Source: an uncultured Lachnospiraceae bacterium (GTDB lineage: Bacteria; Bacillota; Clostridia; Lachnospirales; Lachnospiraceae). Taken from it: 18,215 bases of DNA. The translations under genes were made by a program, and so were the position numbers. The notes beneath the pieces were generated by a model that ran no database searches, was not told the DNA's origin, and saw only the letters and a program-made list of their open reading frames with translations. Where the stretch lies: positions 1 to 18,215 of the forward strand of contig CAJUEI010000057.1 in NCBI GenBank assembly GCA_910585255.1, in the 5' to 3' direction. This document shows, in pieces, positions 1-6,357 of the stretch (its first letter is position 1; each line of letters opens with the position of its first letter).

Positions 1-12
1 TGGAGAAATTTA

Positions 13-414
13 TTGGATAAACGTACCGGGCGAGTGGAATATTATACAAAGGAGATTTCGGAGAAAAATTATAAGGCTAATTTTAGAGAGCGGTTTTATG
101 CAGCTATTTGTGATTTGGCACGGGATAATGTGAAGTTTCAGCAGTGTGTACGAGATGGGCTAGAACAGGTTAGTGCTGAGATAGAGAATATTATGGATAA
201 GTTTGATCGGCAGTTTTCGGATATGAGTGAAATATGTAAGGAGAATATTCGGACGTTTACCACGATTATTGATGATCGGGAAAAGTATTATTCTAATAAT
301 GAGGCTTTGGAACGGCAGAAAATGCTGATACAGGATATTAGTTCGGTGGTGAAGGAATTTTTTATGATTTGGGATTATGTGCTTTCTGGGGATGAGGAAG
401 GTAGAGAAGGATAG
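13..414 (+). CDS. hypothetical small helical protein (possibly 5'-truncated)
   Basis: I do not recognise this protein. It is a 133-residue, charged, soluble-looking protein with no signal peptide or membrane segment. It is rich in Glu, Lys, Asp and aromatic residues and probably mostly alpha-helical. The TTG at 13 is preceded by GGAG with 7-base spacing, so it can be a true start. The frame is also open to base 1 (TGG AGA AAT TTA), so the window may hold only the C-terminal part of a longer protein. A strong terminator follows the stop codon within 10 bases, so this is the last gene of its transcript and is not part of the envelope cluster starting at 1004. Function unknown. Confidence 0.6.
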   Translation: MDKRTGRVEYYTKEISEKNYKANFRERFYAAICDLARDNVKFQQCVRDGLEQVSAEIENIMDKFDRQFSDMSEICKENIRTFTTIIDDREKYYSNNEALERQKMLIQDISSVVKEFFMIWDYVLSGDEEGREG

Positions 415-420
415 GAGAGA

Positions 421-459
421 AACGACTGAGTGGATTTGGGACTTGGTCGTTTTTTCTTT
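421..459 (+). terminator. intrinsic terminator after the first gene
   Basis: Bases 421-431 (AACGACTGAGT) pair with 441-451 (ACTTGGTCGTT) over 11 positions, two of them G-U pairs. The loop is 9 bases and a T-rich tail runs to 459. It lies 7 bases after the TAG of the preceding gene. Confidence 0.85.
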
Positions 460-483
460 GGGGGTGGTATGGAAGTAGTAATC

Positions 484-732
484 GGGGGGAGGACGCCAGA
501 GTGCGGTATGGCGGCGATGTTCCGCTCTCTAGAAAGTAAGAAGTTCTAAAACTTCTGGGGGAAGGTGCATCCGACCGGACGGACCGGGGTGCAATTCGCC
601 TGTGCAGCAGGCTAAACACACCCCTTTTTTTGTCCTCAGAAGAGGACAAAAAATCCTGGTGGATCGACAGAAGTTTAAGAGCTTCTAACTTTCTTCCGAA
701 GTCACATCGCCGTCATACCGCACTCTGGCTGT
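484..732 (+). repeat. long imperfect hairpin element, copy 1 (possible structured RNA)
   Basis: The outer arms 495-520 and 704-729 are complementary over 26 positions; the only deviation, G511 with T713, becomes a G-U pair in a plus-strand RNA. After an internal loop, 531-557 pairs with 668-694 over 27 positions, with two A-A mismatches and one U-G pair (T544/G681). Inside the apical region is a perfect 12-bp hairpin, 626-637 with 642-653, loop AGAA. A small GCCTG/CAGGC hairpin lies near 598-612. The element starts with GGGGAGGACGCC (486-497) and ends with GGCTGT (727-732). Both boxes recur in the copy at 9224-9375, although the arms are unrelated in sequence. No credible reading frame covers it. 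Bases 733-847, between it and the next promoter, hold G-rich and then T-rich sequence with no gene that I can support. Confidence 0.8.
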
Positions 733-847
733 TTTTTCCTTTATTTATGTTTGATGTGGGGGGCTGGAGGGGGAGAATTGGTCTGAGAGGGGGATTGTTA
801 TTTTTTTCATTGAGAAAATTTTACGGTATCTTTCTTGTTGATAGTTC

Positions 848-875
848 TTGATTTTTTATTGATAGTGTATATAAT
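848..875 (+). promoter_or_regulatory. sigma-A type promoter
   Basis: TTGATT (848-853) and a perfect TATAAT (870-875) are separated by 16 bases. Transcription should start near 882 and run into the hairpin at 905-939 before reaching the gene at 1004. Confidence 0.65.
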
Positions 876-904
876 AAAAGTAAATAAAAAGGTAGGTTTT
901 TCTG

Positions 905-939
905 CGGAAACGATGCCAGCATTGTTTCCGTGTTTTTTT
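905..939 (+). terminator. leader terminator/attenuator or sRNA terminator
   Basis: CGGAAACGATG (905-915) pairs with CATTGTTTCCG (920-930) with one G-U pair and a CCAG tetraloop, followed by TG and seven Ts (933-939). It lies about 25 bases after the predicted start of transcription and 65 bases before the start codon at 1004. It must therefore either end a short RNA or act as an attenuator for the operon downstream. I see no second clear promoter between 940 and 1003. Confidence 0.8.
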
Positions 940-1003
940 ATAAAGGAATATGGTGTCTGGTGGGGTAGGAATGTGGCGGAAGAGATAGGAGAGGAATGAG
1001 AGT

Positions 1004-2707
1004 ATGAAGAACGGAAGAAAATGGTGGGAGTGGAGAAGAATGGAGTTGGAAGGGAGAAGAATGGAGTTGGAAGGGAGAAGATGGGGGTGGAAGAGGTTGG
1101 GATGGGGGGTGGTTCTTTTTTGGCTGGTGTTTTTGGTTGGATGCGGCGGGAAAGCAGAGACGGAAAATGGCAGTTATACTGTGACGGAGAGAACGTTTGC
1201 TATTACAGAAGAAAGCAGTATTAAAGAGGATTTTGAATATTTTGGATTGGAATTAAAGCCGGGGTATGATACACTTGCTTTGGCTAAGATTTGTTCTATG
1301 ATTTATGATGGGGATACTTTTTATCTTTATCTGAATATGCCTAGGGATACGGAGCAGGAGGCTTATCGGATAAAGCAAATGCGGATGAATGATATTGTGT
1401 ATATGCCGGAATTGGTAGAGATAGATGGGTATTATCAAAAGTATGTTTTATATCATGGGGCTGTTTCTCCGGATCGAAAGTATGTGATTACTGAGATGGA
1501 GTATGTGAATGAGTTGGATTTAACGGATCGCTATATGTATTATCAGAACCAAATTTGTTATATGGAAACAGAGGAGGATGCTTTTCGGTTTCGGATAGAA
1601 TATCAGAATCAGGTAGTTCTTCAGGGGAAGCTGTTTGAGTGTATTTACCAGTTTAATAAGGAAAATGGGACTTTTCGGGATCTTTGGTATAAGGTGACGG
1701 ATAATTATGAAAAGCTGGATGAAGATAAGCGGTCATTTTATTATTTTGCTTTTAATTGCTTTGATAAAGAGCGGGAGACGGCTTTTACGCCGGAGGATAT
1801 CTTACAGGTGGATGTGGCGTATGATGAGCTTCATTATGCTTATCAGGGGAAAGAAAAGGATGGCATTTATAGAATAGAGCCGGAGGTTTCTCATCAGGAG
1901 GAGGCGATTACGCCGGATGAGGTGACAGTGACGGCAAGAGAGAGTAAAAGGAGTAATGGATTTTTTTATCAGTATCAGACAATTAATCGGTTAGCGGAGG
2001 CGGATTTTACACAGAATGTTTCGGAAGAGAAAAATGCAGTTCTTCAGATGGCAGCAGATGCATATGATTGGGCGATTTTATTTGGAAGAAAAGAGGGGTA
2101 TCGTTATGCAATGAATGATACTTGGTTTAGCCATGATTATGAATATACTGGAATAGAAGAGTTTCGAACGATTCGGGTAACTTATCTGCTGGAAGGGCAT
2201 ACTTATACTGTGAATACAGATAGTTTGATTGGAGAGAAAATTGTTACACTGCCTGAGATTGTACCTGAAAATCAAAATACTTGGGAGCAGGATTTAAAGA
2301 AATGGCTGATGAGAATAGGGACAGTACTGGGATTGGTGCTTGTCTGGAAATTGAGAAAAGGAATTGGATTTTTTATTGGAATAATTGGAAAAGTGCTGAA
2401 ACGAGAGAAAAGAAGAGGTTCTAGAACAGATAAGAAAGAAGGTTTGGAAGAAGAGAAGAAAAAAGGTCTTGAGGTAAATAGAAAAAGAAATCTTAAGGCA
2501 GGAGGAGAGGAACGTCCCATAGATAGAGAAAGAAATTTAGAGGCAGATAGAGAAGAAATTCTTGAGACAGATAGAGAAGGAGATTTGGAGACAGACAGGG
2601 AAGAAAGTTTTAAGATGGATAAGGGGGAAGATTTTGAAGTAAATAGAGAGGGCAGTTTTGAAACGGATAGAGAAGAAGACTCTGGGGGAGATAGTTTGTT
2701 TAAATGA
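1004..2707 (+). CDS. surface lipoprotein with C-terminal membrane segment and octapeptide-repeat tail
   Basis: A 567-residue protein of unknown family. The start at 1004 is supported by AGGAGAGG ending 9 bases upstream. The N-terminus is a basic region built from a heptapeptide repeat (RRMELEG twice, then RRWGWKR), a hydrophobic stretch, and a lipobox LVGC with the lipid-modified Cys at about residue 47. Residues about 50-430 form an extracellular, Tyr- and acid-rich region that I cannot assign. A membrane segment follows at about 436-455, with possibly a second near 457-468. The final roughly 95 residues are highly charged and carry six octapeptide units (residues 512-559). A lipid anchor plus a downstream membrane span is an odd topology; the tail would be cytoplasmic after one span. 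It is the first gene of the envelope cluster and 27 bases precede the next start. Confidence 0.75.
   Translation: MKNGRKWWEWRRMELEGRRMELEGRRWGWKRLGWGVVLFWLVFLVGCGGKAETENGSYTVTERTFAITEESSIKEDFEYFGLELKPGYDTLALAKICSMIYDGDTFYLYLNMPRDTEQEAYRIKQMRMNDIVYMPELVEIDGYYQKYVLYHGAVSPDRKYVITEMEYVNELDLTDRYMYYQNQICYMETEEDAFRFRIEYQNQVVLQGKLFECIYQFNKENGTFRDLWYKVTDNYEKLDEDKRSFYYFAFNCFDKERETAFTPEDILQVDVAYDELHYAYQGKEKDGIYRIEPEVSHQEEAITPDEVTVTARESKRSNGFFYQYQTINRLAEADFTQNVSEEKNAVLQMAADAYDWAILFGRKEGYRYAMNDTWFSHDYEYTGIEEFRTIRVTYLLEGHTYTVNTDSLIGEKIVTLPEIVPENQNTWEQDLKKWLMRIGTVLGLVLVWKLRKGIGFFIGIIGKVLKREKRRGSRTDKKEGLEEEKKKGLEVNRKRNLKAGGEERPIDRERNLEADREEILETDREGDLETDREESFKMDKGEDFEVNREGSFETDREEDSGGDSLFK
1034..1096 (+). repeat. 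21-bp tandem repeat inside the signal-peptide region
   Basis: Two identical 21-base units (1034-1054 and 1055-1075) and a third degenerate unit (1076-1096), in frame, encode RRMELEG, RRMELEG and RRWGWKR. The repeat lengthens the cytoplasmic n-region of the lipoprotein signal peptide. Confidence 0.85.
2537..2680 (+). repeat. 24-bp in-frame repeat encoding six octapeptides
   Basis: Six consecutive 8-residue units follow the pattern [LF]-E/K-x-[DN]-[RK]-E/G-[EG]-x, for example LETDREGD, LETDREES and FETDREED. The DNA units are diverged, so the array is not very recent. It lies in the charged tail after the membrane segment of the lipoprotein at 1004-2707. Confidence 0.85.
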
Positions 2708-2734
2708 TATGGAAAGTTTTAGGAGGAAGATACT

Positions 2735-3790
2735 ATGAAGGGAAAAGTGCGAATGATAATCGTGTTGTGTCTGTTGTGCCTGGTTTCTTGCTCTTCACAG
2801 AAGGAAGTTTCTGTGATTACAACTGCATCTGTAATAGAAAAGGAAGGACAGACAGAAAGCAGTGCGGAATTAGAAGCAGCGGGGGAGGAGGAATATACGG
2901 CTGTTCTTTATTTGGATGACGAAACGTATTATGAGGTTATTTTAAAGAAAGGGTCTGTGATTCAGGTTTTGAATAAAGAGGGGTATCAGTTTGAAGGGTA
3001 TTATACCGATACGGATGTTGCATATGTCGGGGCAGATGGGAAAGTGATTCGGACTTATTATGGAGTGGAGCCGCTGCAGTTATATCCTAAGTTTTTGCCT
3101 TTGGATTTTACGATTTCTTTTTTTCAGGGAGGACGAGAGACAGGAATTTCTAAATTGGTCTGCAGTTATGATAAAAATTTAATGGAGGTGCTGCCATTTG
3201 GAGAAATTTTGGGTTCGGAGTGTGTGGTAGGGTTTCAGGATGCTTCTGGAGCAGTTGTGATTGACAGTGGACGGGAAGAGTGTTATTTAAAAGAGATAAA
3301 GCATTTAGCGGATATGGAAAAACGGGAATTGACGTTAGAGATTGTAAAGACAGCGATTTCTTTTCAGGATAGCAGAATGGATACGTATGAGGTTAGTGAT
3401 AAGGGATTTTTTCGGCAGAAGCTTCATGTTAAGGGGAAGGCATATGATCGATTTTTTATGGAGGAGGTAGATATACAGGCATTGAAAAATCTTGGATATC
3501 AAAGTGCGGAGATAGAGCTTTCTTGTTTGATTCAGGAAGTGGATACCGGAGATCAGTATATTCGGGTTTATGCAGAGGAGGCATCGGATAAAAAGGCGGA
3601 GTGTATTATGGAGAGCGGAAAGATTACAGATATGGAGCAGGAGGAAGAAAAACGCTATACTATGACGGCTTCTGTTCCTATTGAAAAGCTGGAAAGCCGG
3701 GAACTCTATATCTATTATAATGCCGGAGGATTTGGAAAGGATGATTGGGTGTCACGAGGGTTGACAATTTCTGTTGTATTTGTAAAATAG
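2735..3790 (+). CDS. lipoprotein with InlB/Flg_new-like repeat
   Basis: A 351-residue predicted lipoprotein. The signal peptide is short, with a lipobox LVSC and modified Cys at residue 19. AGGAGGAAG lies just upstream of the ATG. Residues about 54-120 resemble the Listeria-Bacteroides (Flg_new/InlB B) repeat: a V-x-x-G-x-x-I stretch, then EGYQFEGYYTD, a DG turn and a terminal LYPKF. Such repeats are small beta-grasp-like surface modules. The remaining roughly 230 residues show no family that I recognise but look beta-rich. It sits between the repeat-tailed lipoprotein and the zinc-ribbon membrane protein on the same strand with short gaps, so co-transcription is likely. A role at the outer face of the membrane is inferred from the anchor; the partner is unknown. 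Confidence 0.75.
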   Translation: MKGKVRMIIVLCLLCLVSCSSQKEVSVITTASVIEKEGQTESSAELEAAGEEEYTAVLYLDDETYYEVILKKGSVIQVLNKEGYQFEGYYTDTDVAYVGADGKVIRTYYGVEPLQLYPKFLPLDFTISFFQGGRETGISKLVCSYDKNLMEVLPFGEILGSECVVGFQDASGAVVIDSGREECYLKEIKHLADMEKRELTLEIVKTAISFQDSRMDTYEVSDKGFFRQKLHVKGKAYDRFFMEEVDIQALKNLGYQSAEIELSCLIQEVDTGDQYIRVYAEEASDKKAECIMESGKITDMEQEEEKRYTMTASVPIEKLESRELYIYYNAGGFGKDDWVSRGLTISVVFVK

Positions 3791-3848
3791 AACAGAAAAA
3801 AGTGAGTTTTGCGAAGGACAAAGAAATAGTGATAAAAGGAGGAAGATT

Positions 3849-5270
3849 ATGATACAATGTCCGAATTGCGGGGGAAATTTAAAGTTTAGTCCCTCTGCAC
3901 AGCGGATGAGCTGTGAACACTGCAGTTCACAGTTCGATCCCTATCAATTTGATACAAAGACGAAGGATGCGGAAGAGAGAGAGCTTTATGATGTTACGGT
4001 GTTTACCTGCCCGCAGTGTGGAGGAGAGATTCTAAGTACAGATCAGACAGCGGCTGGTTTCTGTAGTTATTGTGGTGCTTCTACCATTCTTTATAGTCGG
4101 ATTAGTAAAGAGCATCGACCACGATATATTATTCCATTTCGAAAAACAAAGGAAGATTGTAAAAAAGCTTATAAAAATTTAATGCGGCGGGCAATTTTTG
4201 CCCCAAGTGAATTGAAGGATGAAAGCTGTATTGACAGTTTTCGCGGAATCTATATGCCTTATTGGAGCTATGAGGTAGTGCAGGAAGGCTCGCTGCACCT
4301 TTTAGGAGAAACGGAAAGCCGAAGAGGGGATTATATTATTACAAGACATTTTAGTTTAACTGGGGAAATAGACAGTTGGTATGACGGGATTTATTATGAT
4401 GCCTCTTCTACTTTTGAGGATCGGATTAGTGAGCATTTGGCTCCTTTTCATGTGGAAGAAAAAAAAGACTTTTGCCCGGCATTTTTAAGTGGATTTTATG
4501 CAGATATTCCAGATGTTAGTGATAAGGTTTATGAAAAGGATGCAAAGAGAAAAGTATGGGAGGAGAATTTGCAGAGGATTCGGCGGACACCGGAGTTTGC
4601 TTCTTGTGCAATGAAAACTTCTGGGGCGGGAATTGTGATACCGGAAGCAAAGGTACATATGGCAGAGGAGACAATGTTTCCGGTTTGGTTTATGTCTTAT
4701 CGAAAGAATGACAGAGTGATCTATACAACGATTAATGGACAGACGGGAAAAATTGTTGCCGATTTGCCGATTGCTTCAGGAAAATATATAGCAGCATCTT
4801 TACTTTTAGCGATTCCTATATTTTTTATTTTAAATTGGATTTTAGTACTTACTCCGTCTGCACTTACTATTGGTATTGCAGTACTAGGACTTCTTACTTT
4901 ACTTATTTATAGTAAAGAAGCAAATCAGATTGCAAAGAGGGGATCTTTGAAAGAAGATAAGGGATTAAATTGGGCAAATAATCAAAAAGAAAATAATCAA
5001 ATCGATCCAAAGCGAAATAAAAAACCTGTACTGCGTGCCGCTTCCGAAAAACCAAAGATAAGCGGATATTTTGGGGCATTGGCAGCGATTGCAGTAAGTG
5101 TACTGCTGCTGATTGTCCATCCGGTATCGGATCTGTATTATTATGGCGGTGCAATTTTATCTTTATTGGCGATTTGTTTTACTATTATATCGATTATTCA
5201 GTCTTATAATGTATTGTCTACACATAGACTGCCGCAGTTTGATAAACAGGGAGGTGATGATCGTGCTTAA
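3849..5270 (+). CDS. TFIIB-type zinc-ribbon membrane protein
   Basis: A 473-residue protein with two N-terminal zinc ribbons. The first is CPNC (Cys4, Cys7) with CEHC (Cys22, Cys25); the second is CPQC (Cys54, Cys57) with CSYC (Cys72, Cys75). A long soluble region follows to about residue 340, then two hydrophobic pairs (about 345-390 and 430-465), giving about four membrane segments with a Lys- and Asn-rich linker between them. This matches proteins usually annotated 'TFIIB-type zinc ribbon-containing protein' in clostridia, whose function is unknown; the name describes the fold and does not imply a transcription role. AGGAGG lies 5-10 bases before the ATG. The last codons overlap the start of the TPM gene, which suggests coupled translation and a joint function at the membrane. 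Confidence 0.85.
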   Translation: MIQCPNCGGNLKFSPSAQRMSCEHCSSQFDPYQFDTKTKDAEERELYDVTVFTCPQCGGEILSTDQTAAGFCSYCGASTILYSRISKEHRPRYIIPFRKTKEDCKKAYKNLMRRAIFAPSELKDESCIDSFRGIYMPYWSYEVVQEGSLHLLGETESRRGDYIITRHFSLTGEIDSWYDGIYYDASSTFEDRISEHLAPFHVEEKKDFCPAFLSGFYADIPDVSDKVYEKDAKRKVWEENLQRIRRTPEFASCAMKTSGAGIVIPEAKVHMAEETMFPVWFMSYRKNDRVIYTTINGQTGKIVADLPIASGKYIAASLLLAIPIFFILNWILVLTPSALTIGIAVLGLLTLLIYSKEANQIAKRGSLKEDKGLNWANNQKENNQIDPKRNKKPVLRAASEKPKISGYFGALAAIAVSVLLLIVHPVSDLYYYGGAILSLLAICFTIISIIQSYNVLSTHRLPQFDKQGGDDRA

Positions 5271-6063
5271 AAGACAGAAAGAAAAACGGCTGTTTTATCA
5301 GGTAGTCAGAATCGTATTTGCTTTTTTCATTTTTTGGGAAAGCAGTTTTCTTATCGATGCAGCAGATTACCAAAATTCAGATACAAGTTATCAGGTGGTA
5401 ATTGAGGATCAGGCAAACTTATTTTCTGAGAAAGAAAAGACACAGCTTAAAAAAGAGATGCAGGAGATTACGGTTTATGGAAATGCAGCATTGGTAACAA
5501 TTATTCAAAATCCTTATGCTTCAACTGAACAGTTTATTCGGAATTATTATATGGAACAGTTCCAGGGGGAGAGCGGAATTGTATTTTTAATTGATATGGA
5601 TTACCGAAAAATTTGGATTCACTGCAATGGCAGGATTTATCGAACAATTACAAGCAGTTATGCAGATATTATTACCGATAATGTATATTCTTATGCTTCA
5701 AAGCAGGAATATTATCAATGTGCCAGTAAGGCATTTAGTCAGGCTGTAACATTGTTAAGAGGAGAAAAGATAGCACAGCCGATGAAATATATCAGTAATA
5801 CATTTTTGGCGTTGGTATTAGCGTTTTTGATTAATTATTTTATTGTAATGATGTATTCTAAGAGCAAAAAGCCTTCTCGGACGGAGGGGCTGATGGGGAT
5901 TCCTATGCAGTATAAGATGAACTATCCAAGATCGCAGTTAGTAAGAGAGACCAAGCGGTATAGTCCGATTCGCAGTTCAGGCGGAGGAAGCGGACGCAGT
6001 TCAGGCGGCGGTGGAGGAGGAGGCAGCTCAGGAGGAGGTGGCGGCGGCGGGCATAGCTTTTAA
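5263..6063 (+). CDS. membrane-anchored TPM-domain protein with Gly-rich tail
   Basis: A 266-residue protein with an N-terminal signal or anchor (about 10-34), a TPM domain (about 45-165; YQVVIEDQANLFSEKE start and GIVFLID core), a membrane segment (about 179-198) and a basic tail ending in long glycine runs and HSF. This is the YgcG-like architecture often annotated as a TPM_phosphatase-domain protein; enzymatic activity in this branch is uncertain. I chose GTG at 5263 because GGGAGG (5249-5254) lies 8 bases upstream. The in-frame ATG at 5257 would be only 2 bases from it, and an upstream ATG at 5113 lies inside the preceding gene without support. It overlaps the stop of the zinc-ribbon gene by 8 bases. 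The zinc-ribbon and TPM proteins are therefore probably made together in the same membrane. Confidence 0.85.
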   Translation: MLKRQKEKRLFYQVVRIVFAFFIFWESSFLIDAADYQNSDTSYQVVIEDQANLFSEKEKTQLKKEMQEITVYGNAALVTIIQNPYASTEQFIRNYYMEQFQGESGIVFLIDMDYRKIWIHCNGRIYRTITSSYADIITDNVYSYASKQEYYQCASKAFSQAVTLLRGEKIAQPMKYISNTFLALVLAFLINYFIVMMYSKSKKPSRTEGLMGIPMQYKMNYPRSQLVRETKRYSPIRSSGGGSGRSSGGGGGGGSSGGGGGGGHSF

Positions 6064-6065
6064 CC

Positions 6066-6130
6066 TCATCAAGGAAGTTCCCCGCTTCTAAGCCGCCAAG
6101 GTGAAATCGGCTTCCGAATTTCTTTTGACA
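6066..6130. other. possible relic of an IS200/IS605-type end, or a weak terminator
   Basis: Right after the TPM stop codon is a compact set of overlapping short inverted repeats. TAAGCCG (6089-6095) pairs with CGGCTTC nearby (stem core AAGCCG/CGGCTT, loop about 12 bases), GGAAG near 6072 can pair with CTTCC near 6112, and TTGAC follows at 6124-6128. The layout and base content are reminiscent of subterminal hairpins of IS200/IS605 elements, but no transposase or TnpB remnant is present. A terminator for the envelope operon is an equally good reading. Confidence 0.3.
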
Positions 6131-6199
6131 TATACTAAGCAAATCTTTATTAATTAAGGAAAATAGTAACTTTACACTATTAGAATAACAGAATAAAGA

Positions 6200-6228
6200 T
6201 TGAATTTTTATTTTGTTTTTGTTATAAT
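6200..6228 (+). promoter_or_regulatory. strong sigma-A type promoter for the CmpB-type gene
   Basis: TTGAAT (6200-6205) and TATAAT (6223-6228) are separated by exactly 17 bases in an AT-rich stretch. The predicted start near 6235 gives a leader of about 120 bases before the ATG at 6358. Confidence 0.8.
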
Positions 6229-6263
6229 TTTACATAAAGAAAAGTGAATGGGGGGTACTTTTC

Positions 6264-6312
6264 AAAGGAGGTGATCCAAGCTTTGCAGTATAGTTTTGGG
6301 GAGAATGTATGA
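6264..6312 (+). promoter_or_regulatory. extra-long Shine-Dalgarno sequence with 9-codon leader ORF
   Basis: AAAGGAGGTGATCCA (6264-6278) is complementary to the whole exposed 3' tail of 16S rRNA, far longer than usual. Eleven bases after its GGAGG is a TTG (6283) opening a 9-codon frame that ends at TGA 6310-6312. Its stop overlaps an ATG at 6309 (ATGA) that opens a 53-codon frame running out of frame into the start of the gene at 6358. The gene itself has its own AGGAG about 9 bases before its ATG. This may be a leader peptide or a ribosome standby site. Confidence 0.4.
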
Positions 6313-6357
6313 AACAAGAAGTAGTGAAATCTGAAAAAGATACGAGGAGAAAAAGCA

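Noticed and set aside
758..795. Possible G-quadruplex (G runs at 758-763, 769-773 and 791-795)
   Set aside because: Only three long G runs are present, with one long loop; a four-run quadruplex would need GG pairs and is weak.
362..851. Open frames on both strands across 362-649 and 630-851
   Set aside because: They run through the terminator and the long hairpin, have no convincing ribosome binding site, and encode Pro/Ser/Phe-rich peptides typical of antisense or non-coding sequence.
6264..6278. Fragment of a 16S rRNA gene on the minus strand
   Set aside because: The match to the 16S 3' tail ends after about 16 bases with no upstream 16S sequence; it is better explained as a Shine-Dalgarno sequence.
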